DNA from: a virus
Reading direction: 5' to 3' (one strand)
DNA length: 30,764 nucleotides
Virus record (IMG/VR): IMGVR_UViG_3300035390_000062
Location: 1-30,764 of that record
The position numbers and the translations under genes are program-made. The notes beneath the pieces are model-generated. The model worked only from the letters and a program-made list of their open reading frames with translations, was not told where the DNA came from and did not search any database. Shown here piece by piece: positions 7,956-17,016 of the stretch (positions are counted from its first letter, which is position 1; each line of letters begins with the position of its first letter).

Positions 7956-8593
7956 CTATTTCACCACCCCAAAATCCTTATAGAGACTGCTGAGTTCTTC
8001 TTTCTTCTCGCCTGGATCAATTAATTTCGCTTCTTCATCTTTTGCAAAGAGCGATTTATCCTTTCCAGAAAACGCCGACTGCACAGCTATGGCTACCACA
8101 TACTTGAGCGACTCATAATAATCCTTGCGCTGCGCCGATTTGCCATTAAGTGCCAGCGAAAGTTCTTGAGGGGTCCAGGTCCCAAATTGAAAAGCCGAAA
8201 GCCCAAGCTCCGCTGATGCCAGTTTGAAAAACTCAGCCCAATCAATCCATTTTTTCCCCAGCCCCTCATTTAGTTTTTTTCCTCGTCGCCTCTATCCTCT
8301 GGCTTAACTCCTAGACCAAGCATCAAGGCATCGCCAAGAGTATCAACCAGATAATCAAGCCCCTCACTCACTAGTCCTGCAGACATCATGTCACCCGCTT
8401 CGCGTAGAGTCAGTTTTGGGCTTTCCCATTTCAATCCCGCATACAGAACCGATCTTAGCCCCTTCATTCCCAGTTCTTCGCTATCCAGAGCTGTTACCGG
8501 TTTGCCGATCAGCTCTTCAACCTCTATCATTGCGTTGACATCGAAGCGAAGGTATCTGATTTTGTCGAGTTCAATTTTAACTGTGGTTTTCAT
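7956..8593 (-). CDS. tail assembly chaperone, -1 frameshift fusion (gpGT type)
   Basis: Long form of the tail chaperone, 212 residues, made by a programmed -1 frameshift. The short frame ends GAA AAA AAC TAA; the last A of GAA with AAA AAC gives the classical slippery heptamer A_AAA_AAC (8279-8273) in correct phase. After slipping back one base, reading continues CTA AAT GAG GGG and stays open for 105 codons to TAG at 7958-7956, touching the tape measure ATG. The extension reads LNEGLGKKWIDWAEFFKLAS, then FGTWTPQELSLALNG and ESLKYVVAIAVQSAF, a T-domain-like helical segment. It cannot start alone, since no suited start with a binding site is seen. Short and long forms together guide tail tube polymerisation around the tape measure, as lambda gpG/gpGT do. 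Confidence 0.85.
8270..8593 (-). CDS. tail assembly chaperone, short form (gpG type)
   Basis: 107 residues, the unshifted product. It sits between the tail tube gene and the tape measure gene, where the chaperone lies in nearly all long-tailed phages. The sequence (IELDKIRYLRFDVNAMIEVE, then GLRSVLYAGLKWESP and EAGDMMSAGLVSEGLDYLVD) resembles the gp12/TAC families of Firmicute phages. It ends in EEKN exactly on the slippery heptamer, so most ribosomes stop here. The ATG follows AGGAGG by 8 bases. It acts during assembly only and is not expected in the virion. Confidence 0.85.
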   Translation of the reverse strand: MKTTVKIELDKIRYLRFDVNAMIEVEELIGKPVTALDSEELGMKGLRSVLYAGLKWESPKLTLREAGDMMSAGLVSEGLDYLVDTLGDALMLGLGVKPEDRGDEEKN

Positions 8594-8603
8594 CTATTGC
8601 CTC

Positions 8604-8990
8604 CTATACTGCTGCGGTCTTTGTGAGTGCCCCGGTTCCTTGAAGCGTTACCGAGTAAGTTACATCGTCTTGATACGGTCCTGAAATCGGGAACGATGTG
8701 ATGATTGCGGTCCCGGCGTACTTATCACCCGATGGCATGAGCACTTCTGCTGATACAGTATTGCCTGCCATGAACGCTGTCACAAGCGCATCATAAGCAC
8801 TGCCTGTTTCAACTAGAAGACCATCAGCATCAACTGACCATGACTTAAATGATGGATCAGATTCCTTCCATCCAGCTGAGTCTTTTGTAGTTTTGTCGAT
8901 GGTATCTGCATTCATGTTGAGGGTTGCATTTCTCTGCCCAGCAATCGAATCAGATCCAATTTTAACTAATAAATCTACACCTTTAGGCAT
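8604..8990 (-). CDS. major tail tube protein
   Basis: 128 residues, strand-rich and without cysteine, of the TP901-1 tail tube type: it opens with PKGVDLLVKIGSDSIAGQRNA and includes the typical segment KTTKDSAGWKESDPSFKSWSVDADGLL, where the tube subunit describes its loop, and ends with SVTLQGTGALTK. Hexameric rings of it build the tail tube. An excellent GGAGGTG precedes the ATG. Neighbours are the tail terminator on one side and the chaperone on the other, which is the standard order. The protein would be the most abundant tail component, so its strong binding site fits. Confidence 0.88.
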   Translation of the reverse strand: MPKGVDLLVKIGSDSIAGQRNATLNMNADTIDKTTKDSAGWKESDPSFKSWSVDADGLLVETGSAYDALVTAFMAGNTVSAEVLMPSGDKYAGTAIITSFPISGPYQDDVTYSVTLQGTGALTKTAAV

Positions 8991-8992
8991 GT

Positions 8993-9355
8993 TTACACCT
9001 CCATAAGCTTAATTTGATATTCCAGAGCGCCATGCTTAATGTCCTCAGTTTCATCAAACACCTCCATATGCTGAAAATAAACAGCCTGGAGATTTGACAT
9101 AGAAAGCGATTTCATCTTAGCGCGAATATCATCAAGTAACATCTTGATTTCTTTCTTTCCTTTGCTTTTGGACCATGCATGAATCGTGAGCGAAATCTCG
9201 AGCCCCTCATGGGTCTTAGTATCATAAGGCTTTGCCGGATCATCACACACCCTGACACATGGGTAGCTTGGATCTTTGGGTACATAATCATAGGTGGTAT
9301 AGTATGCTTTTAGATAATCGTAGAGTGCTTTTTGCACATCATATAGTTTTATCAT
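8993..9355 (-). CDS. DUF3168-like tail terminator/completion protein
   Basis: 120 residues with the look of the DUF3168 family: an N-terminal LYDVQKALYDYLKAYYTTY, a central GLEISLTIHAWSKSKGKKE strand-plus-turn, and KMLLDDIRAKMKSL before a final strand pair. Family members cap the tail tube and join it to the head. It overlaps the end of the gp10-like gene by 17 bases and is separated from the tail tube gene by 2, so it is tightly coupled in the morphogenesis operon. Identification rests on both sequence pattern and position. Confidence 0.78.
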   Translation of the reverse strand: MIKLYDVQKALYDYLKAYYTTYDYVPKDPSYPCVRVCDDPAKPYDTKTHEGLEISLTIHAWSKSKGKKEIKMLLDDIRAKMKSLSMSNLQAVYFQHMEVFDETEDIKHGALEYQIKLMEV

Positions 9356-9722
9356 GACTACTTAGCACCTTCCTCATTCTCGCCTCATATCCTGTGGCCA
9401 CTTTATCTTCAGCCGGCCTCATAAAAGGTCTGGGCCTCATCTTGATTGTGCCGTACTCAAGGAGATGTCTGTGATACCCTTTCTTGCCCTTTGCTGTCCT
9501 TGGAAAGACAGTAAATGAGAGATCTGAAATCTTCCTCACTCCAATAGAGGTCTGAAGGTTTCCAGTCACATTATGAATACGACTCTTAGCATCTTTCTTG
9601 ACGTCATTAGCAGCCTTTCTCGCCTCTTTGTCGAGGTCCTTTCTAAGTGCTAGGTCCCATTTTGAAAGCTTTATAAGCGTCTCATTGATGCTGCTTTGGT
9701 CTACTTCAAAAGTCATTTTCAT
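9339..9722 (-). CDS. HK97 gp10-like phage protein
   Basis: 127 residues, basic, matching the HK97 gp10 family: an N-terminal helical stretch rich in Lys (LRKDLDKEARKAANDVKKDAKSRI), then the conserved VTGNLQTSIGVR, a strand pair and the diagnostic LEYGTIKMRPRPFMRPAEDK. These proteins act in head-tail joining. Its ATG overlaps the stop of the head closure gene (ATGA), and the downstream tail terminator gene overlaps its end; there is no separate strong binding site, so it is probably translated by coupling. Confidence 0.85.
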   Translation of the reverse strand: MKMTFEVDQSSINETLIKLSKWDLALRKDLDKEARKAANDVKKDAKSRIHNVTGNLQTSIGVRKISDLSFTVFPRTAKGKKGYHRHLLEYGTIKMRPRPFMRPAEDKVATGYEARMRKVLSSHDKTI

Positions 9723-10039
9723 AGCTTTTCACACACCAATTCGGTTTTCTCGCCCACCTGATACGTCCTGATGATTCTATAGTCCGCGTTATTATAGACT
9801 ACAATTTCCTCTTCCTCATTACCATTACCATCGCCGTATTCAAAAGAGTGTATTTCAAATATCAACTCTGGTCTTAAATCTCCCCCTCCAACGTCAGCGA
9901 GGTAGAATTCGGACCGTTTTACAGACTTCTTTTTTGCATAAACAATTTTGACCTCTGCTGAGTCTGTTGGCTGACCTTCTGTGTCAACGGAGCCACTCTC
10001 TGATCTAAGCCCAATAAGAACATCACTCAACAAAATCAC
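9719..10039 (-). CDS. phage head closure / head-tail adaptor protein
   Basis: 106 residues, strand-rich, of the head closure (SPP1 gp16/HK97 gp7-like) type. Typical features are LSDVLIGLRSESGSVDTEGQ at the start, the basic KIVYAKKKSVKRSEFY and the closing strands ADYRIIRTYQVGEKTELVCEKL. It seals the portal and receives the tail. The start is uncertain: GTG (10039), TTG (10033) and TTG (10030) are in frame, and GGAGGTGATT lies so close that one of the TTG codons is the most likely. It overlaps the connector gene by 17 bases. Confidence 0.75.
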   Translation of the reverse strand: MILLSDVLIGLRSESGSVDTEGQPTDSAEVKIVYAKKKSVKRSEFYLADVGGGDLRPELIFEIHSFEYGDGNGNEEEEIVVYNNADYRIIRTYQVGEKTELVCEKL

Positions 10040-10304
10040 CTCCAGAATGGATCATCATATTATGGATCCTGAACTGAAGGTGCCTTGGCATCGCTCCGCC
10101 TTTCTCACGACTCTCATAGAGCCACGTCGAATAGTCACAGCAGAGCAAAAGATGTTGAGGGTTGGCATCATCTAGAACCAACCCCTTCTCATCTTCAAGC
10201 TCCTTAACAGCAGCGCTAACAATCGCCGTGATGAATGAATCTCTCACATCAGACTTAATAAGCAGCCGTTCTTTTACCAGCGAAACCATTGCTGCCGTAT
10301 TCAT
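10023..10304 (-). CDS. head-tail connector protein (gp6-like)
   Basis: 93 residues, all-helical: VKERLLIKSDVRDSFITAIVSAAVKELEDEKG, then DYSTWLYESREKGGAMPRHLQFRIHNMMI. This is the pattern of the Phage_connect_1/HK97 gp6 family, which forms a ring under the portal. Its place between major capsid and head closure genes is the standard one. GAGGTGAGGT precedes the ATG. Confidence 0.78.
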   Translation of the reverse strand: MNTAAMVSLVKERLLIKSDVRDSFITAIVSAAVKELEDEKGLVLDDANPQHLLLCCDYSTWLYESREKGGAMPRHLQFRIHNMMIHSGGDFVE

Positions 10305-10317
10305 CTACCTCACCTCA

Positions 10318-12000
10318 TTACGACTTAGTCACAGTAACAGTATAGCTTTTGACAGTTGTTCCATTGGTGACAGTAATAGTCACTACATTCTCACCTTCGG
10401 CCCATGTAGCACTTGCTCCACTTACCACAGGCGTTCCATCGACATCAATGGCCACAGTTGCTTTAGTTACGAATGGAGTAGCTGAAATCGTATTCGTTGC
10501 ATTAGTAGTTGCAGCGGTGTAGGTATCAACTGCACCAGCAAAAGTAGGTGACAAATCAATCGAACCGATGGAGAGTGCTGCCAGATAAGCATCTGTAGGG
10601 TTGGATTGATCAGGAGCAAAAGTCACTTCAGTAGTTGGTGCGACATTTTTGATGTTGACTACAACAAACGATTCCCCAAATACCGGTAGACCATCATAAC
10701 GCGCTGTTCCTTTATAGACCGTCTGGTCGTCTAGGAATCTTACATGCTCTGATTGTGCAAGTTGGACTTCTTTTCTTTCTCCAAGTAAGTAGTTAGAAAG
10801 ATATCCACCAACAATGTCGCCATCCGGAAGGAATGGTAGCACAATGATCTCCCCATTCTCAACAGGCATTCTTCCCATGGAACCAGCTACCAAGGCACCC
10901 GCAGCATTGAAAGTGATCGCCTTTGACATCAGAGAAAGTTTTGTATTTCTATTCATAACCCATACTGTTTCTCCAGTCGCATAGTTAGGTTTTGCAACTC
11001 CCAGTTTCAGCACAAGGTCCGAATAGAAGGCCTGTGCGGCTTGCGTCGGATCCACTTTCAGAAGATTGAGCACTGATAGATTCGCCCATGTAGGTGCTTT
11101 AGATGACCAGTCAGATGGCTCTGCTGCCTGAGCCAATCTAGTGACAATACCTAGTGGCATTTTTTTGCCGGTACCATAGACAATTGCCTTATCTACGCCA
11201 AGGCCAATAGCCTGCGACAAGGCTTCCAAGATTTCAGCAGCAAGATTCAAATCACTATCTTCTAAGGTGTTGTTGTTGATTGCGATGAATCCACCCACTT
11301 TGTACTCATCAACTTCAACCTGCTTGAAAAGCATTTCTAGCTCGTTAAGTGAGCCGACAGCTTCTGTCCAAATACCTTCCGGAACATTCCCAGCGATGTT
11401 TTGGCGCCCTTTACCTGTAAGTGGCTTTTTGTTGACCTTGGAAATCAACTTTGAATACTTATAAAGATTGTCCCTGATGATGCCCAACATCACTTCAGGA
11501 ATTGTTAAATCCGCGCCGGTTACCGCTCTCTTTTGAGATACCGTTCTTAGTGATCTGACTTGATCAAGAAACTCTTTCACTTCATTTCTTTGAACAAGAG
11601 CTGATCTTTCTTCAAATGGCCATTCGTTAAACAATCCTCTTTTCATACTTCCTTCCCCTCCCACTCCAATTGTTCTAACCTTATTGGGCTCACTTTTACT
11701 TCTTTCTGCTGGCTGTGCATCACCTGGTGCATTTGAGTTTAGCTGCTCAAGTTCACCCTCTAAAACTGCAATCTCTTCCTCTAAGGTTTTCTTCTTGCCG
11801 TCAACATCGGATCTTACAACTTCAATTTCCTCAACCTCGAGTTCAACTGCCTTCATTTCTTCATCTGTCTGAGCTTCTTCAATTGCAGCTTTTGCTTCAG
11901 CTGATCGCGTTTCCAGTGCCTCGATTTCAGGAGTCAATGCACCTAGTTCACTGCGCTTTGATTCGATTTTCTTTCTAATCATCAATTGTTTTAGTGCCAT
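10318..12000 (-). CDS. major capsid protein, HK97 fold, with C-terminal cadherin-like domain
   Basis: 560 residues. Residues 1 to about 95 are a coiled-coil scaffold (delta) region, rich in Glu and Lys, ending near QPAERSKSEPNKVR; the phage protease is expected to remove it. Residues about 125-450 are the HK97 fold, with TGADLTIPEVMLGIIRDNL, PEGIWTEAVGSLNELEMLFK, VWVMNRNTKLSLMSKA and GLPVFGESFVV. The last ~75 residues (SIGSIDLSPTFAGAVDTYTA, then TYTVTVTKS) match a cadherin-like beta-sandwich, exposed on phage surfaces as decoration. That domain makes the protein longer than plain HK97-type capsids. The ATG overlaps the protease gene by 26 bases and has GAGAGGTT before it. Confidence 0.92.
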   Translation of the reverse strand: MALKQLMIRKKIESKRSELGALTPEIEALETRSAEAKAAIEEAQTDEEMKAVELEVEEIEVVRSDVDGKKKTLEEEIAVLEGELEQLNSNAPGDAQPAERSKSEPNKVRTIGVGGEGSMKRGLFNEWPFEERSALVQRNEVKEFLDQVRSLRTVSQKRAVTGADLTIPEVMLGIIRDNLYKYSKLISKVNKKPLTGKGRQNIAGNVPEGIWTEAVGSLNELEMLFKQVEVDEYKVGGFIAINNNTLEDSDLNLAAEILEALSQAIGLGVDKAIVYGTGKKMPLGIVTRLAQAAEPSDWSSKAPTWANLSVLNLLKVDPTQAAQAFYSDLVLKLGVAKPNYATGETVWVMNRNTKLSLMSKAITFNAAGALVAGSMGRMPVENGEIIVLPFLPDGDIVGGYLSNYLLGERKEVQLAQSEHVRFLDDQTVYKGTARYDGLPVFGESFVVVNIKNVAPTTEVTFAPDQSNPTDAYLAALSIGSIDLSPTFAGAVDTYTAATTNATNTISATPFVTKATVAIDVDGTPVVSGASATWAEGENVVTITVTNGTTVKSYTVTVTKS

Positions 12001-12571
12001 CTTTTAACCTCTCTTTCAACTCTTGTTTTCTGACCTCTATTTGTCTTACTATATGCTGAGTCACTTCATCTTTCCTTGCTTGGACACCAGTATCCTTGTA
12101 AGCAGGGAAAGTGCATATAGAAACTTCATGAAGGTCAATTTCAGTAACTCGCCATTTTACTGTGCCATCATCTCGCCACTCTGTCTCTTCTGATATAATG
12201 TTAAAACCAAATGAACATTGATCCACATCACCCCGCTGTACACGTGCATAAAGATTCATGGCATCTGAATCATTTTGATTAACCTTGATTTGACCCCATA
12301 GGCCATACTCTTTTGATTCGAGATCCAGCGTACCTGATTTGTTTCTCCCAAGCACATACATTGCTTCATGATCTATTAGAGCCTTGATATCATTCCCTAA
12401 GGTCTTATCAAAAGCTCCCCCTGCAATTTCTTCAAATGCTCCCGGCCATAGTTCAGTCGGTTTTTCAAACACTGCAAAGTAACCTTCAATGAAAAGGTCT
12501 TCTTTGTCTTCAGATGATCTAGTAGCAAGTTCTGTCCTAAGCGTTCTAATCATCTTTAAGTCTCTATTCAT
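11975..12571 (-). CDS. HK97-type prohead protease
   Basis: Cuts the scaffold region from the capsid protein during head maturation. 198 residues of peptidase family U35 type. The catalytic His is visible in [11 protein letters not shown] (about His68) and the Ser in [10 protein letters not shown] (about Ser120), with the usual IEGYFAVFE start and the [15 protein letters not shown] strand. The start is taken at ATG 12571, which has GGGAGGTG before it; a GTG at 12580 is in frame but lies within that site. It overlaps the end of the portal gene by 8 bases and the capsid gene by 26. Confidence 0.92.
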   Translation of the reverse strand: MNRDLKMIRTLRTELATRSSEDKEDLFIEGYFAVFEKPTELWPGAFEEIAGGAFDKTLGNDIKALIDHEAMYVLGRNKSGTLDLESKEYGLWGQIKVNQNDSDAMNLYARVQRGDVDQCSFGFNIISEETEWRDDGTVKWRVTEIDLHEVSICTFPAYKDTGVQARKDEVTQHIVRQIEVRKQELKERLKDGTKTIDD

Positions 12572-13787
12572 TCCCATCACCTCCCTGATTTAGTTTCTTC
12601 TGCTCCCCAATCATGCCTCTAGGAATGTAGTTTTCAAGGATTACCAGTTCATTCAATCCTTCTTTAGGCGACATACCAACCCAATCCCTAACTTCGTTCC
12701 CTGACATAATGCCCCTGACAAACAAATTGCTGCCAATCTCTGATAGATCCTTAAGATCATACGAATACAGGCTTCTGGAATTAAACTTAAAATACCAATC
12801 CTGATGATAGACCAACTGCTTTGTAAGTACCTGTTCAATCCCTCTGGCAATTTGCTTGATCGTTGTATTAATGAAGTTGTTGTATTCATCACGGTCAAAA
12901 TCTCCAACGCCTAGAAAAAAAGCAGGTACCTGGAAGATTCCTGCAACGGTCTTTTTATCAAGCTGCACAGCTTCGTTAATTGCCAGGTCTTTTAGAGATA
13001 GTGGTTTCACTTGATCCACCTTTATAAAATCTGCTGGAACAATCCAAGGCCGCCCCCCTTCGGTCTCCGAAAGGTATTTGTTAAGAATTTCCGTCCGGCC
13101 CGCTTCAGAAGCCAGCTCCTCTGTCATAGCATCAACAGAAACTATCACAGATGGCTTCCACTTATCACTCATAAATGCATTCTTGGTCTTTGTGGCCTGT
13201 CTTAAATTATCAACGATGTCTTTGATCGTCGCCCTATAGCCTGTTCCTATCCAGGGTCTTTCAGGATCCGGGTTATAAGTGAAATGCAGGACCTCATCAA
13301 AATTGAAGTTGCGTTCATAATACTGAATCCTATAACCATTTGGTACGTCTCTAAAACTGATGCCCGATGGTTTTAAAGGAATCAATTCATCAATAAACCC
13401 TTCAGGCGTAAATGTTGGATAGACCACAGAATTCCCCTCACCCTCAAGAAGCATCGTGTAGACTAAATTGAAGATCCAAGCTTGCCTGGTCATCAAGGAG
13501 TAGGGCTCAATATCTAGTTTTTTGGACAGCCCATTTACCAATCTAACATCGCCATCATCAGTGTTCTCCATAAGGTGAATTGTCATAGAGCTGATAAGGC
13601 CTGCAATCTTTTGTACAGCCATTTTCACTTCGGGGTTCTGGCTGAGCCGCGTATAGCCTGGTATCACCAATGAATCATACCCTTCATCTGTTGTTAGAAA
13701 AAATCCTAGCGCTGAAGCAGAATCGGTTCTCACTGCCGGTTCCGATCGAGTCTTCGCTCTTGTTCGTCTCACTTTTCTTTTTGGCAC
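12564..13787 (-). CDS. portal protein, HK97 family
   Basis: Forms the dodecameric ring for DNA entry and exit. 407 residues when started at the GTG at 13787, which has GGGAGG seven bases upstream and overlaps the last base of the large terminase stop; a GTG at 13811 is in frame but without a binding site. Family features: [62 protein letters not shown], and [12 protein letters not shown] followed by [21 protein letters not shown]. The first ~25 residues are very basic ([16 protein letters not shown]). Confidence 0.93.
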   Translation of the reverse strand: MPKRKVRRTRAKTRSEPAVRTDSASALGFFLTTDEGYDSLVIPGYTRLSQNPEVKMAVQKIAGLISSMTIHLMENTDDGDVRLVNGLSKKLDIEPYSLMTRQAWIFNLVYTMLLEGEGNSVVYPTFTPEGFIDELIPLKPSGISFRDVPNGYRIQYYERNFNFDEVLHFTYNPDPERPWIGTGYRATIKDIVDNLRQATKTKNAFMSDKWKPSVIVSVDAMTEELASEAGRTEILNKYLSETEGGRPWIVPADFIKVDQVKPLSLKDLAINEAVQLDKKTVAGIFQVPAFFLGVGDFDRDEYNNFINTTIKQIARGIEQVLTKQLVYHQDWYFKFNSRSLYSYDLKDLSEIGSNLFVRGIMSGNEVRDWVGMSPKEGLNELVILENYIPRGMIGEQKKLNQGGDGNE

Positions 13788-15538
13788 TATGAACCTCCCT
13801 TCCCAAGCCACTTATTAGCTTTGTCAGACTTCTCCATATCATCAATTTTCTTGATAGCAGCGAATACAGATGCATCAAATATATCTATCCTATCCTTCTC
13901 GCCAATCTTTTCATATTGAATCATGTCATCTGTTTTCTCTATGGCCTTTACATTCTGCACGCAATATTCAAATGCATCTGAATGGAGATAATAGAAATCA
14001 CCATTCTTGACCTTCTTCTCAATATGTCTGAAGCCCTCAGACTTTTTATAGAAATATTGAGTTTGATCCTCTATTTTGAAGCCGGCATTTTTCATTCCGA
14101 TAAAGTACTCTTTGCAGAACTTTTTATCGTGGCCAACCTTCTTGATCTTAAAACCTTTCTTTCTCATCTTAATGAACCAGTTAACAATATCAGCATGATT
14201 GACAGTCGGATCATTGCACATAGTAAGCCACCCATCATCCATCCATCCAAATAGTGGGATTCCATCATCCTCAGCTTTTGAATAGGCTGCAACTATCGGA
14301 AACCATGCATGCGAGATGACTATATCCACTTCTTTTACGATTTCATCCTCAAGGTATCTATAAGTTCCGTAAAGAGCAGCTGCAGTTAAGTCATGCAGTT
14401 TTGAGAGATCCGCTCCTCCATACCAATTTATCGGAAGTTTCGAAAGCTCTTCGAGAGTCCAGTTATACTTTCTATCAGATCGATGAAACTCATCAAGATT
14501 GAAATAAGCCTTCAGCGCTGCTGTATAGATATTAAGTGACTTTGCAAAGAAGTCTTTCCTTTGCTGAGGATCATTCTGAGCTTGAATGGCATCATTCATG
14601 ATATCCCCTGGTCTAATAGATACGCCATATGCAGGATTAGCCATCTCATGGATGATTGGATTGGTGTAATCGATATTGCCATGCTCATCTACATCGGCCT
14701 TGGCAATAAAAACGAAATACGCCTCATCTTTTACTGTGCCTTCTAGAATCTTTTGGCAATACTGGAGTCTTCTATAACAGAAAGAATTCATGTTATCTCC
14801 AGCTGTAGTTATCCCAATCATGAGCTTATTGGTATAGGCCTTCATAGCCTCTTTGATGATATTGTATTGCTTGGGTGATTTATATGCATGAAGCTCATCA
14901 GCAATCCCGATATTACAGTTTAGAGAGTCCTGTCTATCCGGATTGGCAGCAAGCGCCTGGATAAATAATGATCCGCTGGCAATATCTCCACTGATGGAAT
15001 GCTCTTGATTGTTGTCAATAACTCTGAAATTCTCCTTCTCACCCATGAAATCCAGATTCTTATTTATGAAGTCGAAGCTTTCAAGAGACTGCTTAAGAGC
15101 TGCCGCGACAATATAAACTTTAGAACCACTTAATCTATTCAAAACTCCAAGAGCCCATGCGAGTGATGCGGCAAATGATGTTTTGATATTCTTTCTAGGT
15201 ATAAAAATAAACGCCTCTTTAAAGCGTCTTTTTTTGGTGTTTTTGTGGTAAAAACCGAGCAAATTATATACCCAAAATTTATGATAGGGTTCTAATAAAA
15301 AAGGGCTTTTTCTTAGTGGTGATCCATCAAGTTTCTCTCCTTGGACATGGTGCATCGTCGTCTCAATCAGACCAATCACAAACTCCGCATCTTTTGGATT
15401 GAAATCATAACTGGGGTTATCCAAATCTTTAAAAAATCGCTTACATCCTTGAATGGTTTCCTTGCAAGCAACCTTCCTTCTATCCACTATACTCTGTGCA
15501 TACTCAATCACAAGATCATAGTTCTTGAATTTATCCAT
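13787..15538 (-). CDS. terL: terminase large subunit
   Basis: ATP-driven motor and nuclease that packages DNA. 583 residues of the phage Terminase_1 type. The deviant Walker A is IPRKNIKTS (about 113-121), Walker B is [10 protein letters not shown] (about 211-219), and the coupling segment TAGD lies near 256. The nuclease acidic residues are visible in [13 protein letters not shown] (about 378-390) and [11 protein letters not shown] near the end. The ATG directly follows the stop of the small subunit gene. Full length for the family and no damage seen. Confidence 0.95.
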   Translation of the reverse strand: MDKFKNYDLVIEYAQSIVDRRKVACKETIQGCKRFFKDLDNPSYDFNPKDAEFVIGLIETTMHHVQGEKLDGSPLRKSPFLLEPYHKFWVYNLLGFYHKNTKKRRFKEAFIFIPRKNIKTSFAASLAWALGVLNRLSGSKVYIVAAALKQSLESFDFINKNLDFMGEKENFRVIDNNQEHSISGDIASGSLFIQALAANPDRQDSLNCNIGIADELHAYKSPKQYNIIKEAMKAYTNKLMIGITTAGDNMNSFCYRRLQYCQKILEGTVKDEAYFVFIAKADVDEHGNIDYTNPIIHEMANPAYGVSIRPGDIMNDAIQAQNDPQQRKDFFAKSLNIYTAALKAYFNLDEFHRSDRKYNWTLEELSKLPINWYGGADLSKLHDLTAAALYGTYRYLEDEIVKEVDIVISHAWFPIVAAYSKAEDDGIPLFGWMDDGWLTMCNDPTVNHADIVNWFIKMRKKGFKIKKVGHDKKFCKEYFIGMKNAGFKIEDQTQYFYKKSEGFRHIEKKVKNGDFYYLHSDAFEYCVQNVKAIEKTDDMIQYEKIGEKDRIDIFDASVFAAIKKIDDMEKSDKANKWLGKGGS

Positions 15539-15904
15539 TTAGGAATCAGCTAGCTTTTCTAGAGCAATCTCAAGTGCCGATCTTCTAGGCACGAGAACCT
15601 TTACAGCATCTTTTGCTTTTGGATTAAGGCATAGACGATCCGAGTATGCCAGGATGTCTTTTCTTAAAACTTCAAGCGTTGAAACGATTGGCGATTTCTT
15701 CAATCCACCTTGAGCTGTGGTCACTTCGAACTTGAAATCACTCTCTTCGAATTTTTGAGTGAGAACATCATATTGATGAACTAGCTCAGCATAAATATCC
15801 ACAATTTTCCCGTACTCATCTTTATAAACGCCTAAATTTTTCATGTGATTTATGGTATGTTTTCTTATAACACTAATAGATTTGAGTTTGCTGTTTTTTG
15901 CCAT
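15539..15904 (-). CDS. terS: terminase small subunit, P27 family
   Basis: 121 residues, the DNA-recognition partner of TerL. The helical pattern DIYAELVHQYDVLTQKFEES, GLKKSPIVSTLEVLRKDILA and LCLNPKAKDAVKV fits the P27 small-terminase family; the N-P-x-(S/T)-x-L-type core is recognisable as KKSPIVSTLEVLR. It is placed between the HNH gene and TerL, separated from TerL by no bases. P27-type subunits usually go with cohesive-end packaging and an adjacent HNH enzyme, as here. Confidence 0.88.
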   Translation of the reverse strand: MAKNSKLKSISVIRKHTINHMKNLGVYKDEYGKIVDIYAELVHQYDVLTQKFEESDFKFEVTTAQGGLKKSPIVSTLEVLRKDILAYSDRLCLNPKAKDAVKVLVPRRSALEIALEKLADS

Positions 15905-15971
15905 AATATCACCCTGAACTTTTTTTTCTGGAAATGTCGCTCTATTGGAAAAGGCGGAGCCATTCGGTTCT

Positions 15972-16268
15972 CTATATATTTATTCCCATCTTTTTAAGGT
16001 GGGGGGCTACCTTTTCCTGCAGCATAAGCCCTCTACCAATGATCACATCCGACTGCCTGTCATGCATAGAATTGTGGCATTCACTACATAGCGAGATAAG
16101 ATTCATCGTCATAAATGCGAGCTGAGGATAGGATTCAACTGGATAGATATGATGCACTGTTGTTGCATTCCCGGATCTTCCATACCTCTTGCATTCCTGG
16201 CAGAGATACTGATCCCTTCTGAGGATCACAGCTCTCTTACTTCTCCAAGCTACGCTAGTATATTTCAT
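15972..16268 (-). CDS. HNH endonuclease, packaging associated
   Basis: 98 residues. Zinc knuckles Cys23/Cys26 (LCQEC) and Cys61/Cys64 (CSEC) frame the HNH core: His39-His40 in VHHIYPV, Asn57 in MNLISLC and His65/69 in CHNSMHD. The start is put at ATG 16268 because GGAGG stands seven bases before it; longer in-frame readings to 16349 lack a site. In HK97-like phages this enzyme works with the terminase in specific DNA cleavage for packaging, and it lies immediately upstream of TerS here. Confidence 0.9.
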   Translation of the reverse strand: MKYTSVAWRSKRAVILRRDQYLCQECKRYGRSGNATTVHHIYPVESYPQLAFMTMNLISLCSECHNSMHDRQSDVIIGRGLMLQEKVAPHLKKMGINI

Positions 16269-16384
16269 GATAATCCTCCATCGCATCCATGAGTGATAGC
16301 GCATAATAGAGACACAGTGTGGAGATTTGAAATCAACGCTATGGCTCACGTGTTACTTTCTCAATTGAATTGATTGCATTGAAA

Positions 16385-16415
16385 AGGACTGTCAAGATTT
16401 CTCTCAAACAGTCCT
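16385..16415. repeat. inverted repeat upstream of the late operon
   Basis: Perfect 8-bp arms AGGACTGT and ACAGTCCT separated by 15 bases. On the minus strand the stem is followed by only four Ts, so it is a poor terminator. It may be an activator or terminase binding site, or a terminator for readthrough into the late operon. Confidence 0.45.
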
Positions 16416-16582
16416 CTGTAATTTATTACTCTTCTACTATACTACAAAAAAGCGTCTCATTTTGTCGCATTTCGTCTATTCTTAAATATTCCACCAGAAT
16501 TAATATTGTTTTTTCTCCATGATGCTTAATTCCAGCTAATTATTTCACGTAATGTTATAATTGCGTTACAAGTGTGTATATT

Positions 16583-16629
16583 TTGAACCTTTTGGTTGAA
16601 CTCTTTGTATAATTGTGTTATTCTATAAT
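16583..16629 (+). promoter_or_regulatory. promoter and operator of the XRE/ImmA island
   Basis: Two direct copies of TTGAAC (16583-16588 and 16596-16601) flank an imperfect palindrome AACC-TTTT-GGTT. A consensus TATAAT lies at 16608-16613 and another at 16624-16629. The arrangement fits autoregulation by the XRE protein encoded next. Spacing of TTGAAC to TATAAT (19) is long, so the exact -35 is uncertain. Confidence 0.5.
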
Positions 16630-16651
16630 TACCAAAGGAGGAGGAGTGAAA

Positions 16652-17011
16652 ATGAACGCTCTTGGAAAATTTTTACGGAAACTGCGAATAGATCATGATG
16701 AGGTTTTAAAGCACATGGCTAGTAAGCTTGGTGTCTCGTCTTCTTTCTTATCAGCAGTCGAACACAATAAGAAAAGGATGCCATCATCGTGGATTAGGGA
16801 CATCCCAGCTATTTACTCTCTCTCACAAGAACAAATCGCAGAATTTGAATCCGCTATTGCAGAAACAAATCGAAGCATTGAAATCAACTTCAATGATGTC
16901 TCCGAGTCAGTTAAACGATCTGCAGCAGTGACATTCGCTAGACGATTTGACGATATTGACGAAGACCTAGCTAAACAGTTACTTAAAATTCTGAAAAAAG
17001 GAGACGATTAA
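16652..17011 (+). CDS. XRE-family repressor paired with ImmA
   Basis: 119 residues. The start is the ATG at 16652, because AAAGGAGGAGGAG lies directly before it; an in-frame ATG at 16613 falls inside the promoter. Residues 1 to about 65 are an HTH: LGKFLRKLRIDHDEVLKHMA, then SKLGVSSSFLSAVEHNKKRMP. The C-terminal half contains RSIEINFNDVSESVKRSAAVTFARRFDDID, a segment often seen in repressors that are substrates of ImmA/IrrE peptidases. The peptidase gene follows 5 bases later. In ICEBs1 and related elements such pairs form a switch in which the peptidase cuts the repressor upon DNA damage or another signal. It is transcribed away from the late operon. Confidence 0.82.
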   Translation: MNALGKFLRKLRIDHDEVLKHMASKLGVSSSFLSAVEHNKKRMPSSWIRDIPAIYSLSQEQIAEFESAIAETNRSIEINFNDVSESVKRSAAVTFARRFDDIDEDLAKQLLKILKKGDD

Positions 17012-17016
17012 TGTAA

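Larger units (their letters stand above)
16269..16651. other. regulatory intergenic region between late operon and XRE/ImmA island; possible cos region
   Basis: No gene is seen in these 383 bases between divergent genes. They hold an inverted repeat (AGGACTGT 16385-16392, ACAGTCCT 16408-16415) with a 15-base loop, an AT-rich stretch, and the promoter/operator of the plus-strand genes near 16583-16629. A TTGACA-like hexamer on the minus strand (16395-16390) lies inside the first arm, but no convincing -10 follows 17 bases later. The late promoter is expected here, and the packaging start site may be here or just inside the HNH/TerS boundary; neither could be fixed by reading. Confidence 0.4.

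Noticed and set aside
15905-15971. cos site between small terminase and HNH genes
   Set aside because: The position is plausible, but no repeated or palindromic terminase site could be recognised in these 67 bases, so it is not called.
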